A DNA stretch of 64,000 nt. Source: Bubalus kerabau (taxonomy: Eukaryota; Chordata; Mammalia; Artiodactyla; Bovidae). The notes under the pieces are model-generated. The model was not told the DNA's origin. It was given only the letters and a program-made list of their open reading frames with translations, and made no database searches. Where the stretch lies: the NCBI RefSeq assembly GCF_029407905.1, contig NW_026577882.1, forward strand, positions 2,232,001 through 2,296,000, read 5' to 3'. Of the stretch, positions 1 to 11,315 are shown piece after piece (within the stretch, counting starts at the first letter, position 1; the number at the start of each line of letters is the position of its first letter). Position numbers and translations under genes: made by a program.

Positions 1-742
1 GGCCTTGGTGTTACTAACTTTAGACCCTTAAGGTAATAAATTATTTCCTTTGTTGTAAGCCCATTACACATCTGCCCTATAGGAATGCAATTTTATCTTC
101 GAAAGATGGGGCCAAACCTTAAAATAATTACTCTTAGAGAAAATAAGTCTTACGGTTGATAAGTCTTTGTCAAGAGTCATAAAATGTTAATAGGTCTTCT
201 GGCTAGAAGATGATGTAAATCACCTAAACCATTTGTATACGATACATTTGCAGGACAGAAACTCTGGTTTTTGATAAGGATCAAAGGCTGCTGTCTTTGC
301 ATCCCCATTATCCTCTATGTGTAACTTAGGGTATAAAAACCCCTGTTGAAAATAAAGCTACGGGCCTTGATTGCCAACGCTTAGTCTCCTAATGTCATTC
401 TTCCCCTCAATTTTCAGATGAGTGTCCATCTGGAGCGCGGATATCCTCTGCGACCATTTATTTGCCTGGGCTTCGAAGACCACTTGAGAAGGTGTCTAAG
501 GTGGGGCACTTTTCGCTATTCGAGAGGGAGCCTGCGGCCTCCGTGGTCAGAGCTAACCTGGTGTCACGGGTTATACTGATTTTCCGCATAAACTAAGCTA
601 CTCAGCTTCTTTTCTCCACTAAATTTTCCTACTGAGCTATCCTCATTCTATTACTCTTTATATCTTTGATAAATAAATCAATAGGTCGCCTACTCTGTCT
701 CCCCTTCAAAAACCCTGGACCAGCCGAGGCTGGACCTTGTCA
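1..742 (+). mobile_element. ERV2/ERVK-like LTR, 3' part (5' part outside window)
   Basis: This stretch aligns almost colinearly with 61660-62410, the later part of the 5' LTR at the right of the window, with scattered substitutions and small indels. It ends in the canonical CA at 741-742, and satellite I follows directly. A TATA-like box (332-338) and an AATAAA (351-356) lie where the U3/R part of a betaretrovirus-type LTR would have them. It is either the 3' LTR of a provirus or a solo LTR; the window edge prevents a decision. By comparison with the complete copy, about 555 bases of the LTR are missing to the left. Confidence 0.85.
332..356 (+). promoter_or_regulatory. LTR TATA box and polyadenylation signal
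   Basis: TATAAAA at 332-338 is followed by AATAAA at 351-356. The short spacing suggests a compact R region, as in betaretrovirus-like LTRs. The matching TATA in the right-hand LTR is altered (tattaaaa near 61991), while its AATAAA (62010-62015) is kept. Activity is not implied. Confidence 0.5.
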
Positions 743-748
743 GAAGAG
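743..748. other. Right-hand target-site duplication of left LTR (gaagag)
   Basis: The LTR terminus CA is followed by gaagag and then by satellite I sequence (ggcctcatctcg). Six-base duplications are usual for ERV2 integrations. The counterpart left of this LTR is outside the window, but a near-identical gaagat sits just before the 5' LTR at 61108. Confidence 0.6.
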
Positions 749-3154
749 GGCCTCATCTCGATTTGAAGCAGGAACCTCAGGGTTGCTCTCCATTTCTGAC
801 TCTGAACACAGAGTCCCTACAGAGTTAGGACAGGAGAGTCAGGCCTCGTCTTGTGTGGAGGAATGGAACTCCGCTGGACTCTCGAGTTGTTCACCGGATA
901 ACAGGCCACTTGTCGAGCTGTGTGTGGAACCCGCGGTTTTATCTGGACGATGCATGGGGGTGTCAGTTCCCCTTTGTTTTTTGCCTTCATACACAGGGTT
1001 GCCTTCGAAGAGGTATCCAGCCTTCAGGTTCTTATCAAGAGCAGACCAGGAAATCAGGGTCTTTCGGCATGTGGCACCACCCACAAGCCTACGTCTCGAA
1101 TTTCTTCTTGAGACGGACCTCAACCTGAGGTGCACCAGGAAAGTCGGTAACCCTTTCAGACAAAGCAAGTGAATCGACCCTCTTGTCCCGATCAGGAGGG
1201 GAGAAGGGGCTCAGATGAAGTGGTGCCGGGAACCTCGATGTTCCCCTCGAGTAAAACTGGGATATCGGGGAACTTTTGGGGTCGCATCAAAGGTGCTAAG
1301 TACCGTTTCAAACTTCAAGACGGAACGTGAGATTTCTCTTGAGACGCTGTAGCTGGCAAGGGCCTCATCTTGTGGTGACGGGTTAACCACGTCGTTTTTC
1401 TCGAGTTGTGGCGGGATTCTCGAGATAGGTCAGGAAATTCAGGCTTCCTCTTGTGTTGGCCCAGGGAAGTCCAGTCTTCCATTCGAGTTGGGAGGGAGAG
1501 CTAGGGATTGCGCTTGAGTCACTGCAGGGCAAAAGAGACCTTATCCAGGCTTGTGTCCAGGACATAATGTTCGTCTCCAGGGGGGACAGGGATCTCGGGG
1601 TTGCTTTCCTGATGCACCCGGGGAGTCAGTCCTTGTCTCGAGGGGAAGCAAAGGACTCGGCTCTCCTCTCGAGTTGCGACGGGTATCTCTTGGAGCCCAC
1701 TGAGTGGCCTAAAGGGAGTCAAGCCTCCTGTGGAGTTTGGAGAGAGGACTCGGGATTGCTCTCCAGGCCATGCAGGAAAAGAAGGCCATCATCTCGCGAT
1801 GAAGGGGGCGTCTCGTGGGTTTTCTCGAGCTGCAGTGCCAGTGTGGGGTTTCTCATGAGGTACTACGGGGAGCTCAAGGAGCCTCTCATGTGGCGCTTGG
1901 GAAGTCAGGTCTCCATGTGCATTGTGAGGGGGAGCGCTTCATTGCTCTAGAGTCATGGTAGGTGTATCGGGCCTCAAGAACCGTTAAAGAAGGACTTTCA
2001 AGGTGTTTCTTGGGTCACGGCAGTAAACCCTGGGTTCCCTCGACTAGTGCCGGTGGCCTCAGGGAGCTTCTCAGTGTGCCTCTGAGAAGTCAGGGATACC
2101 CTGGAGTTGGGAGGGCCCTCTCGGGACTCCACTGGGTTTGGTGCAATAGAAGAGGGCCTCATCTCGAGTGGAGGCAGGAACCTCAGGATTCGTCTCCATT
2201 TCTGACTCTGATCGCAGGGTCCCTGCAGAGTTGGGACAGGAGAGTCATGCCTCGTCTTGTAAGGAGGAATGGAACTACGCTTGCCTCTCGAGTTATTCAC
2301 GCGGTGACAGGCAACTTGTCGAACTGTGTTTGGAATCTGCGGGTTTTTCCAGACGATGCACGAGGGTGTCAGTGCCCCTTCGTGTTGTGCCTTCTTCCAC
2401 AGGGTTGCCTTTGAAGAGGTGTCCGGGCATCGGGTTCTTATCAAGAGTGGACCGGGGAATCGGGGTCTTTCAGCATGTGTTACCACCCATGAAGCTACGT
2501 CTCAAATATTCTCGTTAGACCGGCCTCATCCTGAGGTGCGCCGGGAAGGTTGGGAACCCCTTCCAGACAAAGCACGGGAGTCGACCCTCCAGTCGCAATC
2601 AGGAGGGGAGAAGTGGCTCAGATGAAGTCGTACCGGGAACCTCGGTGTTACCCTCGAGAGAGACCAGGGTGTCGGGGAACTTTTGGAATCGCATCAAGGG
2701 TGCCGAGTTTTCACACTTGAAGTGTGAAAACACTTCAAGAAGAAACGTGGTACTTCTCTTTAGACGCTGTAGCGGGCAAGGGCCTCATCTTGCGATGACA
2801 GGGTAACCATGTGGTTTTTCTCGAGTTTCGGCGGGATTCTCGAGTTACGATGGGGAATTCAGGCTTCCTCTTGTGTTGGCCCAGGGAAGTCCAATCTTCC
2901 ATTCGAGTTGCGAGAGAGAGCTAGGGATTGCTCTCGAGTCACTTCAGGGCAAAAGAGACCTCATCTAAGCTTGTGTCCAGGACCTAATATTCCTCTCCAG
3001 GGGCGACAGAAATCTCGGGGTTGCATTTTAGACGCACCCGAGGAGTCAGGCCTCATCTCGAGAGGAAGGAAAGGACTCTGCTCTGCTCTCGAGTCCCGAC
3101 GGGTATTTCTTGGAGACCACTGAGTGGCCTAAAGGGAGTCAAGCCTCCTGTGGA
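743..3154. repeat. Satellite I (1.715-like) tandem array, segment 1
   Basis: About 1.7 tandem monomers. The anchor 'ttcaggcttcctc' recurs at 1438 and 2858, a period of 1420. The sequence is rich in tctcgagt and cctcatctcg motifs, and the same monomer recurs throughout 11316-23809 and 46395-61107. Monomer length and sequence match what is known of bovine satellite I, which is reported to derive from ~31 bp subrepeats. The array is cut at 3154 by the L1. Open frames here are non-coding by-products of a GC-rich repeat. Confidence 0.85.
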
Positions 3155-3597
3155 TTTTTTTTTAATTTTATTTTATTTTTAAACTGTTACATAATTGTAT
3201 TAGTTTTTCCAAATATCAAAATGAATCCGCCTCAGGTATACATGTGCTCCCCATCCTGAACCCTCCTCCCTCCTCCCCCCCATAGCATCCCTCTGGGTCG
3301 TCCCAGTGCACTAGCCCCAAGCATCCAGTATCATGCATCAAACCTGGACTGGCAACTCTTTTCATACATGATATTTTACATGTTTCAATGCCCTTCTCCC
3401 ATATCTTCCCACCTTCTCCCTCTCCCACAGAGTCCATAAGACTCTTCTATACATCAGTGTCTCTTTTGCTGTCTCGTACTCAGGGTTATTGTTACCGTCT
3501 TTCAAACTTCCATATATATGCGTTAGTATACTGTACTGGTGTTTTTCTTTCTGGCTTACTTCACTCTGTATAATAGGCTCCAGTTTCATCCACCTCA
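3155..3597 (-). other. L1 3' UTR and A-tail (complement)
   Basis: It begins with a T-rich run (3155-3180, the complement of the A-tail) and continues with the characteristic bovine L1 3' end, including a C-rich stretch around 3258-3285. On the L1 strand this follows the end of ORF2. No other gene is seen here. Confidence 0.8.
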
Positions 3598-6500
3598 TTA
3601 GAACTGATTCATTCTATTCTTTTTAATGGCGGAGTAATACTCCATTGTGTATATGTACCACAGCTTTCTTATCCATTCATCTGCTGATGGACATCTAGGT
3701 TGCTTCCATGTCCTGGCTATTAGAAACAGTGCTGCGATGAACATTGGGGTACACGTGTCTCTTTCCCTTCTGGTTTCCTCAGTGTGTATGCCCAGCAGTG
3801 GGATTGCTGGATCATAAGGCAGTTCTATTTCCAGTTGTTTAAGGAATCTCCACACTGTTCTCCATAGTGGCTGTACTAGTTTGCATTCCCACCAACAGTG
3901 TAAGAGGGTTCCCTTTTCTCCACACCCTCTCCAGCATTTATTATTTGTAGACTTTTGGATTGCAGCCATTCTGACTGGCGTGAAATGGTACCTCATAGTG
4001 GTTTTGATTTGCATTTCTATGATAATGAGTGATTTTGAGCATCTTTTCATGTGTTTGTTAGCCATCTGTATGTCTTCTTTGGAGAAACGTCTATTTAGTT
4101 CTTTGGCCCATTTTTTGATTGGGTCATTTATTTTTCTGGAGTTGAGCTGTAGGTGTTGCTTGTATATTTTTGAGATTAGTTGTTTGTCAGTTGCTTCATT
4201 TCCTATTATTTTCTCTCATTCTGAAGGCTGTCTTTTCACCTTGCTAATAGTTTGCTTTGATGTGCAGAAGCTTTTAAGGTTAATTAGGTCCCATTTGTTT
4301 ATTTTTGTTTTTATTTCCAATATTCTGGGAGGTGGGTCATAGAGGATCCTGCTGTGATGTATTTCAGAGAGTGTTTTGCCTATGTTCTCCTCTAGGAGTT
4401 TTATAGTTTCTGGTCTTACGTTTAGATCTTTAATCCATTTTGAGTTTATTTTTGTGTATTGTGTTAGAAAGTGTTCTAGTTTCATTCTTTTACAAGTGGT
4501 TGACCAGATTTCCCAGCACCACTTGTTAAAGAGATTGTCTTTAATCCATTGTATATTTTTGCCTCCTTTGTCAAAGATAAGGTGTCCATATGTGTGTGGA
4601 TTTATCTCTGGGCTTTCTATTTTGTTCCACTAATCTATATTTCTGTCTTTGTGCCAGTACCATACTGTCTTGATAACTGTGGCTTTGTAGCGGAGCCTGA
4701 AATCAGGTAGGTTGATTCCTCCAGTTCCATTCTTCTTTCTCAAGATCGCTTTGGCTATTCGAGGTTTTTTGTATTTCCATACAAATTGTGAAATTATTTG
4801 TTCTAGCTCTGTGAAGAATACTGTTGGTAGCTTGATAGGGATTGCATTGAATCTATAAATTGCCTTGGGTCGTATACTCATTTTCACTATATTGATTCTT
4901 CCAATCCATGAACATGGTATATTTCTCCATCTATTAGTGTCCTCTTTGATTTCTTTCACCAGTGTTTTATAGTTTTCTATGTATAGGTCTTTAGTTTCTT
5001 TAGGTAGGTATATTCCTAAGTATTTTATTCTTTCCATTTCAATGGTGAATGAAATTGTTTCCTTAATTTCACTTTCTGTTTTCTCATTATTAGTGTATAG
5101 GAATTCAAGGGATTTCTGTGTGTTGATTTTATATCCTGCAACTTTACTATAGTCATTGACTAGTTCTAGTAATTTTCTGGTGGAGTCTTTAGGGTTTTCT
5201 ATGTAGAGGATCATGTCATCTGCAAACAGTGAGAGTTTTACTTCTTCTTTTCCAATTTGGATTCCTTTTGTTTCTTTTTCTGCTCTGATTGCTGTGGCCA
5301 AAACTTCCAAAGCTATGTTGAATAGTAATGGTGAAAGTGGGCACCCTTGTCTTGTTCCTGACTTTAGAGGAAATGCTTCCAATTTTTCACCATTGAGGAT
5401 AATGTTTGCTGTGGGTTTGTCATATATAGCTTTTATTATGTTGAGGTATGTTCCTTCTATTCCTGCTTTCTGGAGAGTTTTTATCATAAATGGATGTTGA
5501 ATTTTGTCAAAGGCTTTCTCTGCATCTATTGAGAAAATCATATGGTTTTTATTTTTCAATTTGTTAAAGTGGTGTATTACATTGATTGATTTGTGGATAT
5601 TGAAGAATCCTTGCATCCCTGGGATAAAGCCCACTTGGTCATGGTGTATGATCTTTTTAATGTGTTGTTGGATTCTGATTGCTAGAATTTTGTTAAGGAT
5701 TTTTGCATCTATGTTCATCAGTGATATTGGCCTGTAGTTTTCTTTTTTTGTGGGATCTTTGTCAGGTTTTGGTATTAGGCTGATGGTGGCCTCATAGAAT
5801 GAGTTTGGAAGTTTACCTTCCTCTGCAATTTTCTGGAAGAGTTTGAGCAGGATAGGTGTTAGCTCTTCTCTAAATTTTTCGTAGAATTCAGCTGTGAAGC
5901 CGTCTGGACGTGGGCTTTTGTTGGCTGGAAGATTTTTGATTACAGTTTCAATTTCCGTGCTTGTGATGGGTCTGTTAAGATTTTCTATTTCTTCCCTGGT
6001 CCAGTTTTGGAAAGTTGTACTTTTCTAAGAATTTGTCCATTTCTTCCACGTTGTCCATTTTATTGGCATATAGTTGTTGATAGTAGTCTCTTATGATCCT
6101 TTGTATTTCTGTGTTTTCTGTTGTGATCTCTCCATTTTCATTTCTAATTGTATTGATTTGATTTTTCTCCCTTTGTTTCTTGATGAGTCTGGCTAATGGT
6201 TTGTCAATTTTATTTATCGTTTCAAAGAACCAGCTTTTGGTTTTGTTGATTTTTGCTATGGTCTCTTTTGTTTCTTTTGCATTTATTTCTGCTCTAATTT
6301 TTAAGATTTCTTTCCTTCTACTAACCCTGGGGTTCTTCATTTCTTCCTTTTCTAGTTGCTTTAGGTGTAGAGTTAGGTTACTTATTTGACTTTTTTCTTG
6401 TTTCTTGAGGTGTGCCTGTATTGCTATGAACTTTCCCCTTAGGACTGCTTTTACCGTGTCCCACAAGTTTTGGGTTGTTGTGTTTTCATTTTCATCCGTT

Positions 6501-7321
6501 TCTATGCAAATTTTTATTTCTTTTTTGATTTCTTCTGTGATTTGTTGGTTATTCAGCAGCGTGTTGTTTAGCCTCCATATGTTGGAATTTTTAATAGTTT
6601 TTCTCCTGTAATTGAGATCTAATCTTACTGCATTGTGGTCAGAAAAGATGCTTGGAATGATTTCTATTTTTTTGAATTTACCAAGGCTAGCTTTATGGCC
6701 CAGGATGTGATCTATCCTGGAGAAGGTTCCATGTGCACTTTAGAAAAAGTTGAAATTCATTGTTTTGGGATGAAATGTCCTATAGATATCAATTAGGTCT
6801 AACTGGTCTATTGTATCATTTAAAGTTTGTGTTTCCTTGTTAAATTTCTGTTTAGTTGATCTATCCATAGGTGTGAGTGGGGTATTAAAATCTCCAACTA
6901 TTATTGTGTTAGTGTTAATTTCTCCTTTCATACTTGTTAGCATTTGTCTTACATACTGTGGTGCTCCCACGTTGGGTGCATATATATTTATAATTGTTAT
7001 ATCGTCTTCTTGGATTGATCCTTTGATCATTATGTAGTGACCTTCTTTGTCTCTTTTCACAGCCTTTGTTTTAAAGTCTATTTTTTCTGATATGAGTATC
7101 GCTACTCCTGCTTTCTTTTGGTCCCTATTTGCATGGAAAATCTTTTTCCAGCCCTTCACTTTCAGTCTGTATGTATCCCCTGTTTTGAGGTGGGTCTCTT
7201 GTAGACAACATATGTAGGGGTCTTGTTTTTGTATCCATTCAGCCAGTCTTTGTCTTTTGGTTGGAGCATTCAACCCATTTACGTTTAAGGTAATTACTGA
7301 TAAGTATGATCCCATTGCCAT
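3598..7321 (-). pseudogene. L1 ORF2 (endonuclease/reverse transcriptase), disabled
   Basis: ORF2 encodes the protein that nicks DNA and copies L1 RNA at the target site. The start at 7321 gives MAMGSYLSVITLNVNGLNAP, a typical endonuclease N-terminus, with CLQETH shortly after and VGDFNTPL near residue 145. The reverse transcriptase follows: SIDAEKAFDKIQHPFM, RQGCPLSP and the catalytic FADD box (5215-5226). A Cys/His cluster (CWRGCGEKG...HCWWEC) starts near 3936 at the C-terminus. I see four breaks: a nonsense codon at 6740-6742 (Ser to stop), a one-base insertion near 6000, a TAG at 4630-4632 (Gln to stop) and a TGA at 4216-4218 (Trp to stop). Between them the reading is colinear and open, so decay is mild. 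The natural C-terminal stop may lie slightly beyond 3598. Confidence 0.9.
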
Positions 7322-7345
7322 TTACTTTATTTTTGGGGTTCGAAT

Positions 7346-8280
7346 TTATACACCGTTTTTGTGTTTCCTGTTTAGTATTTGTTGGAGAGCTGGTTTGGTG
7401 GTGCAGAATTCTCTCAGCTTTTGCTTGTCTGAAAAGCTTTTGATTTCTCATTCGTACTTGAATGAGATCCTTGCTGGGTACAATAATCTGGGCTGTAGGT
7501 TATTTTCTTTCATCATTTTAAGTATGTCTTGCCATTCCCTCCTTGCTTGAAGAGTTTCTATTGAAAGATCAGCTGTTATCCTTATGGCAATTCCCTTGTG
7601 TGTTATTTGTTGTTTTTCCCTTGCTGCTTTTCATATTTGTTCTTTGTGTTTGATTTTTGTTAATGTGATTAATATGTGTCTTGGGGGGTTTCGCCTTGGC
7701 TTTATCCTGTTTGGGACTCTCTGGGTTTCTTGGACTTGAGTGAGTATTTCCTTCCCCATTTTAGGGAAGTTTTCAACTATTATCTCCTCAAGTATTTTCT
7801 CACGGTCTTTCTTTTTGTCTTCTTCTTCTGGGACCCCTATGATTCGAATGTTGTAGCGTTTAATATTGTCCTGGAGGTCTCTGAGATTGTGCTCATTTCT
7901 TTTAATTCGTTTTTCATTTATCCTCTCTGATTCATTTATTTCTACCATTCTATCTTCGAATTCACTAATCCTATCTTCTGCCTCTGTTATTCTACTATTT
8001 GTTGCCTCCAGAGTGTTTTTAATTTCATTTATTGCATTATTCGTTATATATTGACTCTTTTTTTTCCTTCTAGGTCCTTGTTAAACCTTTCTTGCATCTT
8101 CTCAATCCTTGTCTCCAGACTATTTATCTGTGATTCCATTTTAATTTCAAGATTTTAGATCCATTTCACTATCCTTACTCGGAATTCTTTATCAGGTAGA
8201 TTCCCTATCTCTTCCTCTTTTGTTTGGTTTGGTGGGCATTTATCCTGCTCCTTTATCTGCTGGGTATTCCTCTGTCTCAT
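7346..8280 (-). pseudogene. L1 ORF1 (RNA-binding coiled-coil protein), disabled
   Basis: ORF1p packages L1 RNA as a trimer. The likely start is the ATG complementary to 8278-8280 (MRQRNTQQIKEQDK), and the frame stops after 41 codons at 8155-8157 (CAA to TAA by comparison with the expected pattern). A charged helical region follows, then RIIGVPEEEDKKKDREKI (about 7800-7850), the recognisable ORF1 RNA-binding part. A further TGA lies at about 7631-7633. The C-terminal part reads in another frame to a TAA at 7346-7348, 24 bases before the ORF2 ATG. The total is not a multiple of three, consistent with small indels such as one near 8060. Overall order and spacing are normal for L1. Confidence 0.8.
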
Positions 8281-9277
8281 CTTGTTTAAATTGCTGAGTT
8301 TGGGGTGTCCTTTCTGTATTCTGGCAGTTTGTGGAGTTCTTTACTGTGGCATTTCCTCACTGTGTGTGGGTTTGTACAGGTGTCTTGTCAAGATTTCCTG
8401 GTTAGGGAAGCTTGTGTCCGTGTTCTGGTGGGTGGAGCTGTATTTCTTCTCTCTGGAGTGCAATGAAGTGTCCAGTAATGAGTTATGAGATGTCTGTGGT
8501 TTTGGGGTGACTTTGGGCAGCCTGTATCTTGAAGCTCAAGGCTGTGTTCCTTTGTTGCTGGAGAATTTGCTTGGTATGTCTTGCCCTGGAACTTGTTGAC
8601 CCTTGTGTGGTGCTTGATTTCAGTGTCGGTATGGAGGCATTTGATGAGCTCCTGTCAATTAATGTTCCTTGGAGTCAGGAGTTCCCTGGAGTCAGGGTTT
8701 GGACTTAAGCCTCCTGCTTCCAGTTATCTGTCTTACTTTTACAGTAGTTTCAAAACTTCTCCTTCTATACAGCACCATTGATAAAACATCTACGTTAAAG
8801 AAGAAAAGTTTCTCTACTGTGAGGGCCACTCAGAATGGTTCACAGCGTTACATGGAGAAGAGAAGAGGGAGGAGGGAGTTAGAGGTGACCCAAATGAGAT
8901 CAGGTGGAATCAATAGTGGAGAGAGTGGGCTGGCCAGTAGTCACTTCCTTATGTGCACTCCACAACTGGACCGCTCAGAGATGTTCACAGAGTTATACAG
9001 AGACGAGAAGAAGGAGGAAGGAGACAGAGGTGGCCAGAAGGATAAAAGGGGGGAATGAAAAGGAGGGAGACAGATCCAGCCAGTAATCAGTTCCCTAAGT
9101 GTTCTCCACCGTCTGGAATACACAGAAATTCACAGAGTTGGGTAGAGTAGAGAGGAGTTAGGGAGGAGACACAGGCGACCCGGTTGAGAAAAAGGAGAGT
9201 CCAAAGGGAGAGAGAGCAGTCAAGCCAGTAATCTCGCTCCCTAGTGAAAAATGGGTACTGAAGATTGGGTTCTTAAA

Positions 9278-9700
9278 GGTACAAAATTGGTAACAAATAC
9301 ATAAAAGCAAAAATTAAAAATCTAGAGTAGAGTTTGGAATTTCAAAAATATGATGTTAAAGAAAAGAAGAAGGAAAAGAAAGAGAGAAAAAACGAACAAA
9401 GAAAAACAAACAAGGTCGCAAAAATTATCAAGAAAATACAGGTACAAAATTGATAACTAATATCAAAAAGCAAAAATTAAAAATCTAGAGTAGAGTTTGG
9501 AATTTCAAAAATACAATGTTAAAAAAAAGGAAGAAGAAAACTAAAGAGAAAACAAACAAACAAAAACAAGCAATGTCGCAAAAATTATAAAGAAACTACA
9601 GGTACAAAATTGATATCAAATACCAAAAAGCATAAATTAGAAATCTAGAGTAGAGTTTGGAATTTCAAAAATACAATGTTAAAAGAAGAAAAAAAAAAAC
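9278..9700. repeat. Three-copy ~162 bp tandem repeat inside L1 5' UTR
   Basis: The pattern 'ggtacaaaattg...aaatctagagtagagtttgg...tttcaaaaata' recurs starting near 9278, 9440 and 9600. Each copy ends in an A-rich tract of variable length. It may be a family feature of this L1 5' UTR or a local expansion. Confidence 0.75.
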
Positions 9701-9726
9701 AAAACAAAAAAACAAGGTCAAAAAAT

Positions 9727-9729
<3 letters not shown>

Positions 9730-9762
<33 letters not shown>
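9730..9762. repeat. (AT)n microsatellite
   Basis: About 16 uninterrupted AT dinucleotides inside the L1 5' UTR. Confidence 0.95.
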
Positions 9763-9765
<3 letters not shown>

Positions 9766-11315
9766 GTTTGCTGAAGAAGAAAAAAAGAGGGTCTTTTTTT
9801 TTGCAAAGTAATAGGTTATAAAAGTGAAAATTAAAGGAACAATAGAGGACTTAAAATTTAAAAAATTTAAAAAAAGAAAGAATGATCATAAAAATATATC
9901 TAGGACTTTCTCTGGTTTTGTTGTGAGTATCGTGGGTTCGGTTCATTTTTGGCTAGTTCCTTGGTCCGACTTATATTTCTCAAGATCTATAGGCACCTTC
10001 CTATGTAGTCCTAGTAACCACAGGGTTTTAATCTATTGCCTGTAGCTTCCAAGGCGATTCCCTCTGTTATAGCTTCTTTTGTTTGCTGGTCTCTTCAGTG
10101 TCTGGTTTACGCCCTGACACAAAGGGGACGGTGGAGGACACTTTTTTTTTTAGGCTCACTTGTTCAGTTGCACTGTGGGGAGGGAGGGAGGGATGCTGCA
10201 AACAAATAACACTGGCGTGCGGTCACAGTGCCTCAGCCACACTGGGTCTGCCCCCGCTCACGGCGCGTGTAGCCTCCCTGCCCACACTGCTCTGGCTCTA
10301 GGTTGTTCCACCGGGAACAATCCGAGGCTGGCCCTGGGCTGCATGCACCTCCCAGGTCCAAGCCACTCAGGTTCAGGCACTCGGGTAGTCCTCAGAGGCA
10401 CAGGCTCGGTTGGGCCTGCGTTTTGTGCTCTTCCCAGGTCCGAGCAGCTCAGGTGATGAGATGTTTGGCGAGCGCCAATGTTGTGACTTATCGCCTCCCC
10501 GCCACTCGGTTATCTGGGTGTAAAACAGGCGCACCTTCTCAGGCAGATGTTGACCGTCCAGATCCCCAAGAAGTTTTAGTTAGCAAAGAAGCCTGCTTAC
10601 AGTTTTATAGATAATGTCTCTCTGGGGCTGCGATTGCCCCCTTCCGGCTCTGGCTGCCTGTCACCGGAGGGGGAAGGTCTGCAGCCGGCTATCTCTGTTC
10701 AGTCCTTTGTTCCGTGCGCGGGCCTGGCGGTGTCTTAGGTTAGGGCTGGCTTTTTGCGTGGTAGATATCCCAGAGTCTGGTTTGCTAGCCCAAGTTATTT
10801 CGTTCAGATAGCGCTCAGGGTATTCAGGCCAGATTCTTACTCTAAGCGATGCAGCCCGCGCCGCGCCTACCTGCCCAGCCCCTGCTTGCTAATGGTGTGA
10901 GCAGGCGTCTGCACTGCTTCGTGGCTGGCGGAGTTACCGTAGGGCTTGCAATCTGCGAGTTTTAATTGTTTATTTATTTTTATCCCCCTTATTTTGCCCT
11001 TTGTGCTTCCAAAGCTTGGCAAAGATTTGGCAGTGAAAAGCTTTCCTGGTGTTTGGAAACTTTTCTCTTCTTAAGACTATCTTCCCGGGACGGAAATCCC
11101 TCCCTCCCTCTTTTGTCTCTTTTTTTGTCTTTTATACTTTTTCCTACCTACTTTCCAAGAGTTGGGTTGCTTTTCTGGGTGCCTGATGTCCTCTGGCAGC
11201 ATTCATAAGTTGTATTGTGGAATTTACTCGACGTTTAAATGCTCTTTTGATGAAATTGTTTTGGGGGGAAAAGAGTTCTCCCCGTCCTACTCCTCAGCAA
11301 TCTTGGCTCCTCTCT

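Larger units (their letters stand above)
3155..11315 (-). mobile_element. Full-length-sized bovine L1 (LINE-1) insertion
   Basis: A single ~8161 bp L1 is inserted antisense to the window. The T-run and 3' UTR lie at the left (3155-3597), then ORF2, ORF1 and a long 5' UTR ending at 11315, whose complement begins with a gagccaagattgctgagg-type start typical of complete L1s. Length fits full-length bovine L1. It splits one satellite I monomer: the flanks read cctgtgga before and tgtggagtttgg after, and anchors 2858 and 12430 are 1411 bases apart once the element is subtracted. The target duplication appears to be only tgtgga (3149-3154 and 11316-11321), short for L1. Both ORFs are disabled. Confidence 0.92.
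8281..11315 (-). promoter_or_regulatory. L1 5' UTR with internal promoter region
   Basis: About 3.0 kb lies upstream of ORF1. Reading along the L1 strand it comprises the 5' terminus (11315), a CpG- and GC-rich part (about 10150-10950), an A/T-rich part with an internal tandem repeat (9278-9700) and an AT microsatellite (9730-9762), then mixed sequence up to ORF1. Long GC-rich 5' UTRs carry the RNA polymerase II promoter of mammalian L1s. No host gene is visible in this stretch. Confidence 0.7.

Noticed and set aside
743..3154. Long open frames in satellite I, for example 168 codons at 666-1172 and 165 codons at 1453-1950
   Set aside because: Such frames occur on both strands in every monomer, shift between copies, are interrupted at different places and show no known domain. 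They reflect GC-rich repeat sequence.
5213..5737. Frames on the + strand within the L1
   Set aside because: They are antisense shadows of L1 ORF2, whose reverse transcriptase motifs are clear on the - strand.
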